A DNA stretch of 46,978 nt from Hydrococcus sp. Prado102 (GTDB taxonomy: Bacteria > Cyanobacteriota > Cyanobacteriia > Cyanobacteriales > Microcystaceae). Where the stretch lies: assembly GCA_025454425.1 (NCBI GenBank), contig JALOOL010000007.1:1-46978 (forward strand), in the 5' to 3' direction. Shown here piece after piece: positions 1 to 9,900 of this stretch. How positions within the stretch are numbered: position 1 is the first letter of the stretch; every line of letters starts with the position of its first letter. The notes beneath the pieces are model-generated. The model saw only the letters and a program-made list of their open reading frames with translations, had not been told where the DNA came from and searched no databases. Made by a program: the position numbers and the translations under genes.

Positions 1-1
1 C

Positions 2-1093
2 AACGATTATATAAAACAAAAAGTTATATCTTATTTAGAAGCTGATGCGATCGCCCATGCTTTAGATTTACATACCTCAGCGAAAGAACAGTTTTTATCC
101 AAGTTTTCAGAATCAATTTTAATTCCTAAGAACTTAGACTATCGCGTTCAATTTTGTGGTTCTACCGGAACTAATGCCGTAGAAGCAGCTTTAAAGTTAG
201 CGAGAAAAATTAAAAAAAGATCTGGTATATTTTCTTTCATGGGCGCTTATCATGGAATGACATTAGGAAGCTTATCTATTACGGGAAATCTGGACATTCG
301 CGCAGGAGCATTAGGAACGTCAAATAATGTAACTTTTATGCCATATCCTTATGGATTTATGGCAGGAATTGATACGATAAAATTTATAGATTCAGTTTTG
401 AATGATGTCAATTCTGGTGTAGAAAAACCAGCCGCAATTATCTTTGAAACAGTACAAGCTGAAGGCGGAGTTATAGTAGCACCTATAGAATGGATGCAAC
501 AACTTCGAGAATTATGCGATCGCCACGATATCTTATTAATTTGCGATGATATTCAAGTAGGTTGTAATCGTACTGGCTCGTTTTTTTCTTTTGAAAGAGC
601 AAATATCGTTCCCGATCTTGTAGTGCTTTCTAAATCGATTAGCGGTTATGGTTTTCCAATGTCTTTATTATTAATTAAACCAGAATTAGATATTTGGGAA
701 CCGGGCGAACATACGGGCACTTTTAGAGGAAATCAACTAGCTTTTGTCGCTGGAACGGCGGCTTTAGAGTATCAAGAGATGAATGATTTAGAACAACAGA
801 TTAAAACTAAAGCCACTTTTTTACATAATTTTTTATGCGATCGCATTGCCTCAATTAATCAAAAAATAGAAATTCGCGGGATCGGAATGATTTGGGGAAT
901 CGACTTGTCAAAACTTGGTAATGATTCTCTTACCAAACAGATAAGTTCGCGCTGTTTTGAAAAGGGATTGATAGTTGAAAGAGTAGGTAGAAATAACAGT
1001 GTAATTAAAATATTACCGCCTTTAACTATTGAAATATCCATGTTAGAAAAGGGCTGTTTGATTCTCAAAGAAGCGCTTTGGGAGTGTTTATAA
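2..1093 (+). CDS. Diaminobutyrate--2-oxoglutarate aminotransferase (EctB/DatA-like), 5' end cut by the window
   Basis: The reading frame is open from base 2 to the stop at 1093, giving about 363 residues, so roughly 60 N-terminal residues of a normal class III aminotransferase (about 420-430) lie outside. An internal ATG at 239 is not the start, because the upstream codons already encode conserved family sequence (FCGSTGTNAVEAALKLAR). The PLP lysine sits in LSKSISGYGFPMSLL (codon at 632), and the substrate-side motif GAYHGMTLGSLSITGN is typical of EctB/DatA enzymes. These make L-2,4-diaminobutyrate from aspartate semialdehyde and glutamate. No ectA or ectC is visible. The gene lies just before an NRPS module whose A domain reads like a Dab code, so precursor supply is the likely role. 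A related amine donor or acceptor cannot be excluded. Confidence 0.88.
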   Translation, partial: NDYIKQKVISYLEADAIAHALDLHTSAKEQFLSKFSESILIPKNLDYRVQFCGSTGTNAVEAALKLARKIKKRSGIFSFMGAYHGMTLGSLSITGNLDIRAGALGTSNNVTFMPYPYGFMAGIDTIKFIDSVLNDVNSGVEKPAAIIFETVQAEGGVIVAPIEWMQQLRELCDRHDILLICDDIQVGCNRTGSFFSFERANIVPDLVVLSKSISGYGFPMSLLLIKPELDIWEPGEHTGTFRGNQLAFVAGTAALEYQEMNDLEQQIKTKATFLHNFLCDRIASINQKIEIRGIGMIWGIDLSKLGNDSLTKQISSRCFEKGLIVERVGRNNSVIKILPPLTIEISMLEKGCLILKEALWECL

Positions 1094-1203
1094 ATAAATT
1101 TTAAATTAGTTCTTCTAAGATGAAGACGATCGCCCAAAAAATCATCTGATTCAAACCTCATGCTTTTTAAGGGGAATAATGAAAAAAATCTCCTTATTTT
1201 AAG

Positions 1204-1224
1204 CTCCATTTTTTTAAGATGGAG
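1204..1224. other. Small hairpin between aminotransferase and NRPS1
   Basis: CTCCAT (1204-1209) and ATGGAG (1219-1224) form a 6-bp stem around a T-rich 9-nt loop. There is no T-run after the stem, so it is a poor intrinsic terminator. It could be incidental, or a weak structure in the 168-bp gap that otherwise holds only the heptamer array. Confidence 0.3.
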
Positions 1225-1228
1225 TCAA

Positions 1229-1256
1229 TCCAAAATCTAAAATCTAAAATCCAAAA
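1229..1256. repeat. Heptanucleotide tandem repeat, 4 copies (TCYAAAA)
   Basis: Four direct copies are seen: TCCAAAA, TCTAAAA, TCTAAAA, TCCAAAA. This matches the short tandemly repeated repetitive (STRR) heptamers known from filamentous cyanobacteria. The array ends five bases before the NRPS1 start codon and occupies the place of a Shine-Dalgarno site, which is otherwise absent there. Confidence 0.85.
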
Positions 1257-1261
1257 TCGAA

Positions 1262-3967
1262 ATGATGATTGTTGATAAGCCAATTCAAGCTAATACGATA
1301 TTAAAAGCTAGTAATTCTTTTTCGGATAAGTTTTATTGGTTAAATAAACTATCTGGAAACTTACCAGAAACAAAGTTTATTAACGATTATATACGCTCCT
1401 CAAGCGAACTAGCTGAAAAGCAAACATTAAGTTTTGAGTTGTCAAAAAATTTATCTAGTAAAATATTAAGTTTATCTCAAAAATCTTACTTATCGACATA
1501 TTTGCTATTATTAGCTGTTTTCAATATTTTTCTGTATAAGTATACGAATCACAAGGATATTCTTGTTGGTTCGCCTATTTATGAATGGAAACGACATGAA
1601 AAGTTGGTTAATAGAAGTATTTCTTTGCTTTTTCATGTAGAAGATACGCTGACTTTCAAAGAGTTTTTACTTGAAGTAAAAAAGACAACAATTGAATCAT
1701 ATTGTCATCCAAACTATTCAATTGAGGAATTAGCTGCGACTTTAAATCAATCTAGTATCCCACTTATTTTACTAGAAAATATTCACAATGTTAATGATTT
1801 AGACGACCGCGATATAATAATTTCTTTTGCGATCGAAGGAAACTCTATTACAGGACAAATTAATTACAATCGATTTTTATTTAAACCTGAAACTATCGAT
1901 AATATCTGCAAGCAATATATCAACTTAATTGAAACGTTAATCAATAATGTTGGCGTTAAAATATCAGGAATTTCTTGGGTTTCCGAACAAGAGAAACAAA
2001 GATTATTAAAAGAATTCAATTGCAATACTAAACATTATCCCGTTACTCTTACTCTGCAACAACTATTTGAGAAACAAGTAGATCGAACGCCAAATAATAT
2101 TGCTGTTGTCGATCGCGAGCGGCGTTTAACTTACCAAGAATTAAATAAAAAAGCGAATCAACTAGCTAAATTTTTACAACAGTTAGAAGTTAAAAGCGGC
2201 GATCTCGTCGCCATTCTTAAAGAACGAAATATCGATTTTTTAGTAGCTATACTTGCCATCCTAAAAGCAGGTGGGGTTTACGTTCCAATCGATAGTACCT
2301 ATCCACCCGAAAGAATTAAATATATGTTAGCTAATAGCGAAGTGAAGACTGTTTTAACAGATTCTTCCTGCTTAGATATAGTAAAAGATTGTCCGCACTT
2401 ACAACATATAATCTGTTTAGATAGTAAACGCGATCGCATTGATTTCGAGAAGTTACCCCAAGAAAATTTAGAAGTAAGCAATAAAGGTATCGACCCAGCT
2501 TACACGATTTATACTTCCGGTTCTACGGGATTGCCCAAGGGAGCGATAATTAGACATGGGGGAGCGAGCAATCATATCTATGCTCAATTCGATGCTTTAG
2601 AATTAAGTAAAGATTTTACTTTTCTCCAAAGTGCGCCAGCTTCATCAGATATTTCCGTTTGGCAGTTTTTAGCCCCTATTCTCATTGGTGGAAGAACAGT
2701 AATTGCAGACACAGAAACAGTTTTTAATCCAGAAAAGTTATTCAAAATTATTCAAGAAGAAAAGATTACTATTGTTGAATTAGTTCCAGTCGTACTAAAG
2801 AATTTATTAGATTATATTTCCCATTTATCGCCTCGCGAAAGATTGTTACCTCACCTGAAATGGATGATGGTAACAGGAGAGTCTGTATCGGTAGCTTTAG
2901 TGAATCGATGGCTTGACTTTTATCCATCAATTAAAGTAGTTAATGCTTATGGGCCGACAGAAGCAGCAGATGATATTACCCAATTTATTATTGACAAGCC
3001 ATTACCAGAAAATCAACGAACAGTTCCAATTGGTAAACCTTTAGCTAACTTAAACCTCTATATTCTCGACCCAAAAATGCAATTAGTCCCGATTGGAGTT
3101 CCGGGAGAAATTTGCGTGTCAGGATTTGGAGTCGGTTTGGGTTATTGGAAAAATCAAACCAGTACAAACTCAAGCTTTATCCCCAATCCATTTATCAATA
3201 CAGCTAAACCATTGCCAGGAACCGACACTGATTTCATTTATAAAACTGGAGACTTAGGTAGATGGTTGCCCGATGGTAATATTGAATTTTTAGGACGCAT
3301 CGACCATCAGGTAAAAATTCGTGGCTTTCGAGTCGAATTGGGAGAAATTGAGACATTTCTGAGTCAGCACCCGAATGTACGCGAAAGTGTAGTAGTGGTT
3401 CGCCAGGAAGAAGCAGGTAACTCGCAAATAGTTGCTTATATAGTTGCTGAGACGCAACCAGTTCCTAGTATTAGTGAATTGCGTAATTTCTTGAAAGAAA
3501 AATTACCCGACCATATGTTACCTTCTGCTTTTGTAATGTTAGAAAGTTTACCTCTGACACCTAGCGGAAAGGTAGACCGCAACGCTTTACCCAAACCTGA
3601 CAATATTCGCCCCGAACTAGAAACAGCTTATGTACTGCCCCGAAATGAGATAGAACGTGCAATTGTCGATATTTGGCAGAAAATACTTAAGGTTGAAAAA
3701 GTTGGCATTCAAGATAACTTTTTCGATCTTGGAGGTCATTCGCTAAACCTGCTTCAAGTCTACAGCAAATTGAAAGAATTATTTAAAGCCGACTTAGCAA
3801 TAAGCGACCTATTTAAATATCCAACCATTAGTTCTATATCGCGTTATTTAAGCCAAGAAGAAGACGACAGTTTTGCTAATCAAAGCAATGAATTAAATGA
3901 AGAGTTAGAAGTTGGCAAAGCCAGATTAAAGCAACGCTTTTTACGCAATCAACAACAGAATGCTTAA
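1262..3967 (+). CDS. NRPS1: starter module, half-C / A (predicted Dab) / PCP
   Basis: 901 residues. Residues about 15-245 align with only the C-terminal lobe of a condensation domain (LLAVFNIFLYKY, DILVGSP). The lobe carrying HHxxxDG is missing, so no condensation chemistry is expected, as in other cyanobacterial starter modules. The A domain (about 260-770) has YTSGSTGLPKG near 418, and the specificity region starts at D463. I read the pocket as D-I-W-E-M-T-A-D-D-K, very close to the 2,4-diaminobutyrate pattern I recall from syringomycin-type A domains. The PCP serine is S827 in GGHSLN. The basic tail (GKARLKQRFLRN) resembles NRPS ends that dock onto a following PKS, and PKS1 starts 22 bp downstream. 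ATG 1262 has another ATG next to it and no clear ribosome binding site. Confidence 0.93.
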   Translation: MMIVDKPIQANTILKASNSFSDKFYWLNKLSGNLPETKFINDYIRSSSELAEKQTLSFELSKNLSSKILSLSQKSYLSTYLLLLAVFNIFLYKYTNHKDILVGSPIYEWKRHEKLVNRSISLLFHVEDTLTFKEFLLEVKKTTIESYCHPNYSIEELAATLNQSSIPLILLENIHNVNDLDDRDIIISFAIEGNSITGQINYNRFLFKPETIDNICKQYINLIETLINNVGVKISGISWVSEQEKQRLLKEFNCNTKHYPVTLTLQQLFEKQVDRTPNNIAVVDRERRLTYQELNKKANQLAKFLQQLEVKSGDLVAILKERNIDFLVAILAILKAGGVYVPIDSTYPPERIKYMLANSEVKTVLTDSSCLDIVKDCPHLQHIICLDSKRDRIDFEKLPQENLEVSNKGIDPAYTIYTSGSTGLPKGAIIRHGGASNHIYAQFDALELSKDFTFLQSAPASSDISVWQFLAPILIGGRTVIADTETVFNPEKLFKIIQEEKITIVELVPVVLKNLLDYISHLSPRERLLPHLKWMMVTGESVSVALVNRWLDFYPSIKVVNAYGPTEAADDITQFIIDKPLPENQRTVPIGKPLANLNLYILDPKMQLVPIGVPGEICVSGFGVGLGYWKNQTSTNSSFIPNPFINTAKPLPGTDTDFIYKTGDLGRWLPDGNIEFLGRIDHQVKIRGFRVELGEIETFLSQHPNVRESVVVVRQEEAGNSQIVAYIVAETQPVPSISELRNFLKEKLPDHMLPSAFVMLESLPLTPSGKVDRNALPKPDNIRPELETAYVLPRNEIERAIVDIWQKILKVEKVGIQDNFFDLGGHSLNLLQVYSKLKELFKADLAISDLFKYPTISSISRYLSQEEDDSFANQSNELNEELEVGKARLKQRFLRNQQQNA

Positions 3968-3989
3968 TCAATAATTAATAATCTGACTT

Positions 3990-6900
3990 ATGGACAATTT
4001 AGCAGACTTAAATGACAAAACTGGTTTAGAAATAGCGATTATTGGCATGAGCGGCTGTTTTCCCGACGCTCAAAATATTGACGAATTCTGGCAAAATCTT
4101 CGAGATGGCGTTGAATCAATCCATAGATTTAGCGATCGCGAATTACAAAATTTAGGTGTCGATGCTGCCTTATTAAACGACCCAAATTATGTTAAAGCAG
4201 AGGGTTTCGTCAAAGATATAGACTTGTTTGATGCTTCATTCTTCGACATCAGTCCTAGAGAAGCTGAAGTTATGGATCCTTCGCTGCGTTTTTTCTTAGA
4301 GCATTCCTGGAAAGCACTGGAGAATGCAGGTTATAGTTCAGAAGTTTATAAAAAACCTATCGGAGTCTATGCTGGTACGAGTTTTGGCAATTATTTATTG
4401 AACATTTATTCCAATTACGAAATTATAGCCTCTGTCGGCGATCGCCAGATAGAAAAGGGCAATTCTCCAGGTTATGTTACTACACTGACCTCTTACAAAT
4501 TAAACTTACAAGGGCCGAGTTATGCAGTTCAAACTACCTGTTCGAGTTCGTTAGTTGCCGTACATTTAGCTTGCCAAAGTTTGCTCGCTGGCGAGTGTAA
4601 TATTGCTTTAGCAGGAGGCGTTTCAATCTCCACAGCAGATGGTTATTTATATCAAGAGGGAGGAATTGAATCTCCTGACGGACATTGCCGTGCTTTTGAT
4701 GCCAAGGCTGCGGGAACCGTAAGGGGAAGGGGTTTGGGTCTTGTCGTTCTCAAACGCTTAGAAGACGCGATCGCAGATGGAGATACCATTCATGCTGTTA
4801 TTAAAGGCTCTGCTATTAATAATGATGGGTCGGATAAAGTTAGCTACACTGCACCCAGTGTAAACGGTCAAGCCAAGGTAATTCGGGCGGCTCAAGTGAT
4901 GGCGGAAGTCGAACCCGATACGATTAGCTACATTGAAGCCCATGGAACGGGTACGACCTTGGGCGATCCGATTGAAATCGCTGCTTTAACGCAAGCTTTC
5001 CGTGCCAAAACTCAGAAAAAGGGCTTTTGTGGGATTGGTTCTGTAAAAACCAACATCGGACATTTAGACTCCGCCGCTGGAGTGGCAGGGTTAATTAAAA
5101 CCGTACTAGCCTTAAAACACAAACAAATTCCACCTAGCCTAAACTTTGACGAACCATCACCCAAAATAGATTTCGCCAATAGCCCCTTCTATGTAAACGA
5201 TCGATTATCTGAGTGGAAAACTAACGGCAATCCTCGCCGTGCGGGGGTTAGTTCTTTTGGATTTGGCGGAACAAATGTCCATGTAATTTTAGAAGAAGCT
5301 CCAAAGGAAGTTCAAAGTTCAAAGTTCAAAGTTCAAAATAAAGAAAGAGCAGGAAAGTTATTATTATTATCAGCTAAGACGAGTACAGCATTGGAAACTG
5401 CTACAGCAAATCTGGCTAATTACCTCCAAAAACATCCCGATCTAAACCTTGCTGATGTCGCTCATACTTTGCAAGTGGGTCGCTGGACTTTAAATCATCG
5501 GCGAATGGTAGTTTGCCAAGATCGAGAAGATGCAATTAAGGCATTGCAAGACCCTCAAAGCATTTTTACCCGTTACCAAGAACCTTGTAATCGCCCGATT
5601 GTGTTTATGTTTGCCGGACAAGGTTCGCAATATGTCAATATGGGTCGAGAATTATACGAAAGCGAACCCACCTTTAGAGAGCAAGTCGATCGCTGCTGCG
5701 AATTGCTCGAACCTCACTTACAATTAGACTTGCGTACACTCCTCTATCCCAACCAAGAAAAAGCTACTGAAGCAACAAAACAGTTACAGCAAACAGCAAT
5801 TACTCAACCAGCACTGTTCGTAATTGAATACGCTTTAGCTAAGTTGTGGATGTCATGGGGCGTGTATCCTGAAAGTGCGATCGGTCACAGCATCGGAGAG
5901 TATGTAGCTGCTACTTTGGCTGGAGTTTTTTCTTTAGAAGATGCCTTGGCAGTAGTGGCAACACGAGGGCAACTAATGCAGCAGTTACCTGGTGGTGCTA
6001 TGCTCTCGATTGGGCTTCCAGAAAAGGAAGTACAACAACTGCTAGAAAAGGAAATTTCTCTAGCTGCAAGTAATGCACCTTCTTCCTGCGTGGTATCCGG
6101 TTCCACAGAAGCAATAGATCGATTGCAACAGAAACTACAACAAATCGATGTCAGTTGTCGGCGTTTGCATACTTCCCACGCCTTTCATTCTCCAATGATG
6201 GAACCCATCATTGAAACCTTTGTCCAATTTTTACAAAAAGTCAAACTAAATCCGCCAAGAATTCCTTTTATATCAAACGTTAGCGGTACTTGGATTACAA
6301 CAGCCCAAGCAACAGAACCCTATTATTGGGCGAGGCATTTAAGGCAACCCGTGCGTTTTTGCGAAGGAATTGCCGAGTTAGCTAAAACACCCGAAACATT
6401 ATTCCTAGAAGTAGGCCCAGGGCGAACCTTAAGCACTTTTGTCAAACAATATCAGAAAGAAGAGTCTTTTGTACTGACCTCAATGCGCCATCCTCAAGAG
6501 CAACAGTCCGATGTGGCATTTTTACTTAATAATTTAGGTAAGCTTTGGTTACTTGGGGTGAAAGTGGATTGGTCTGGTTTTTATGCCAATGAGCGTCGTC
6601 ATCGCCTTCCTTTACCAACCTATCCTTTTGAACGCCAGCGTTACTGGATTGAGTTAAACAAAAACGCGACTATGGCAGTGATGCAACGGGAAGTGACGAA
6701 CAAAAAGCCGGATATTGCCGATTGGTTCTACATTCCTCGCTGGAAAGAATCTATATTGCCGGAATTTTTCCAAAAAGAACAACTGAAACAAAAATCATGT
6801 TGGTTAGTGTTTGTCGATACCTATGGAGTTGGGGCAAAAATTGCCGAACAACTCAAACAACAGGGTCGGGATGTAATAGTTGTTAGGATTGCAGATCGTT

Positions 6901-9900
6901 TTATAAAACTCAATGACTGCACCTATGCAATTAATCCCCAACAAAGGGATGATTATGATGCCTTGCTTCAAGCACTCCAAGAACAAAATTGGACTTTACA
7001 GGGAATTGCCCATTTTTGGAGCGTTAGCCCTAACGATACTTTATCCGGTCAAGAACAGGATCGATTTTTTGAAGATTGTCAAAATCTCGGTTTTTACAGT
7101 TTACTGTTTTTGACACAAGCTTTGGCGAAGCAGAATATAACTGAGTCAATAAAGCTGATAGTTGTTACTAGTAATATACATGATGTAACTGGCAGTGAAA
7201 ATTTATATCCTGAGAAAGCAACTATATTAGGGCCATGCAATGTAATTCCACAAGAGTTTCCTAACATAACTTGTCGTTGCATCGATATCGTGTTTCCAGA
7301 AGCAGAAAATATGCGATCGCAAAAATCGCTCGACTATCTGCTAACAGAATTTACAGCACCAATCACCGACAATTTAGTTGCTTATCGTGGAAATCATCGC
7401 TGGATTAAAACTTATGAATCTTTACATATAGATGAGAGCATTACCAGCAAAACTAAGCTGAGGAAAGGGGGCGTTTATTTAGTTACTGGGGGGCTTGGTC
7501 GCATTGGTTTAACAATGTCAGAATACCTTGCAAAAACAATGCAGGCTAAGTTAATTTTAATCGATCGCAAAAACATACCCGAAAGACATCAATGGTCGCA
7601 ATGGCTGCTAACTCATGATGAATCCAACGAAGTTAGCAAAACAATTCGGCAAATAACGATTCTTGAGGAATTAGGTGCAGAGGTTCAAGTTATTAGTGCT
7701 GATGTCGCTAACGAACAACAAATGCAAACCGCTATAACATTAGCTTGCGATCGCTTTGGTAAAATTCATGGTGTAATTCACGCTGCGGGAATCAATAACG
7801 ATGTGTATTACGCGATTCAAGAAACTTCTACAACTCAAACGCGATCGCAATTTCATCCCAAAGTTTATGGACTGTTTGTTTTAGAAAAAGTTTTGCGAGG
7901 TCAACAGTTAGATTTTTGTTTATTAACATCCTCTTCATCATCTGTTTTAGGAGGCATCGGGTTAACTTCCTATTCTGCTGCTAACATTTTTATGGATGTT
8001 TATGCTCATAAACACAACCAGATCGACCCGTTTCCTTGGATCGTTGTAAACTGGGATACTTGGCAGTCTGAAAACGATAAAAAACAAGATTTAACGGTTG
8101 GAGTAGCGTTAGAAAAATTGCGAATGACTCCGCAGGAAGGAATAGAAGTATTTAGCCGTATATTATCTGTGAATGTAACCGGGCAAATTGTTATCTCTAC
8201 AGGAGAATTACAACCCAGAATTCAGCAATGGATCGAACGAAAATCTTTACAAAACATTGAACCGAACAAACAAGAAAAAGACAATCATCACACTCCAGAA
8301 TCGCCAGATAAAAAACACGATCTAGCCGACTGGTTTTACATCCCTTTTTGGAAACCTTCTTTACCTCCAAAAGAATTATTATCCGAACAAAACTGTATTT
8401 TGATGTTTGTCGATGATTGTGGTTTTGGTAGTAAATTGGTCGAGCAATTAAGAATACAAAACCAAGATGTAATTATTGTAAGAGTTGGCGAACAGTTTAC
8501 CCTTTTAAGCGAGTCACAATATACAATTAATCCTGATAGCGATCGCGATTACGATCTTCTAATCCAAGAGTTGTTTAAACAAAATAAGTTGCCCAAAACA
8601 ATCGTTCATTTATGGAGTATCACACCTAGTAGTAACCAAGAGTTAGATCTTGAAAAAATCGATAAAGCTCAAATAACAGGGTTTTATAGCCTCCTATTTC
8701 TTACTCAAGCTTTGGGGAGGCAAGAAATTCATGAGCAAGTACAAATTACAGTTATTTCTAATGGTTTACAGTCGGTAAATGGAACTGAAAGTATTTGTCC
8801 AGAGAAAGCCACTTTGCTCGGAATTGTTAAAATTATATCCAAAGAATATTCAAATATCGACTGTCGCAATATTGATGTTCTTGTGCCTCTTTGTGACAGT
8901 TACCAAGAAGAAAAACTAATAGAAACATTATTAGCAGAATTGACGGTTTCTGATTCTGAAAAATTAATTGCTTATCGAGGTTTGAATCGTTGGGTGCAAA
9001 CTTTTGAACCCGTGCGCTTCGAGAAAACTAAAAGTGAAAAGCCTCGATTGCGAGAAAAAGGGGTCTATTTAATAACAGGTGGACTCGGAGGTATTGGACT
9101 TGTTTTAGCAGAATACTTAGCTCGAACTTTACAGGCAAAACTATTGTTGATAGGACGTTCTATTTTACCTGAAAAAGACGATCGCGATCGCTGGCTCGCC
9201 ACTCATGATAAAAACGATCGCACTAGCATTAAAATTCGTAAAATTCAAGAACTCGAATGCTTGGGTGCAGAAGTTCTGGTTATGAATGTAGATGTAAGTA
9301 ACACAGAACAAATGCAAAATGCGATCGCTCGCGTTCAACAACAGTTCGGTCAACTAAACGGCGTTATTCACGCTGCTGGAGTTCCTGGCGGTGGTGTAAT
9401 ACAGCGAAAAACGCAAGAAGAAGCAGAAAAGACTTTCGCTGCGAAGGTCAAGGGAACAGTAATTATTGATTCTCTTGTTAAAGATATGCAGTTAGACTTT
9501 TTTGTTCTAGTATCATCAAACACTTCAATATTAGGAGGCTTCGGACAGGTAGACTATTGTGGGGCTAATGCTTTTCTGGATGCCTTTGCTCATCGTAATG
9601 CTTCAAAACAAAACACTTTCACCACAAGTATCAATTGGAGTGCATGGCAAGAAGTGGGAATGACTGTAAATACAGAAGTTCCCCAACACCTTCAGCGATC
9701 GCGAACAGAAGAGCTTAAACAAGGTATATTACCTCATGAAGGGGTAGAAGCTTTTCTACGGATTTTAGGAAGTACGATGCCTCAAATTGTCGTATCTACC
9801 TCCGATCTATTAAATGCACTCAAACAGGACAATTCTTACAACAAAACACAAATTCTAGAATTTTTAGAATCTGCTAATCGCTCCAAATCAAAATATCTGC

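Noticed and set aside
2..1093. Ectoine biosynthesis gene (ectB)
   Set aside because: No ectA or ectC follows, and the next gene is an NRPS with a Dab-like code, so Dab for the peptide is the better explanation. The left side is unseen.
1179..1202. Seven-residue leader frame (MKKISLF) with AAGGGG upstream
   Set aside because: Too short, with no regulatory codon run and no attenuator-like alternative stems; likely chance.
1229..1256. CRISPR-like array
   Set aside because: The unit is 7 bp with no spacers; it is a simple tandem repeat.
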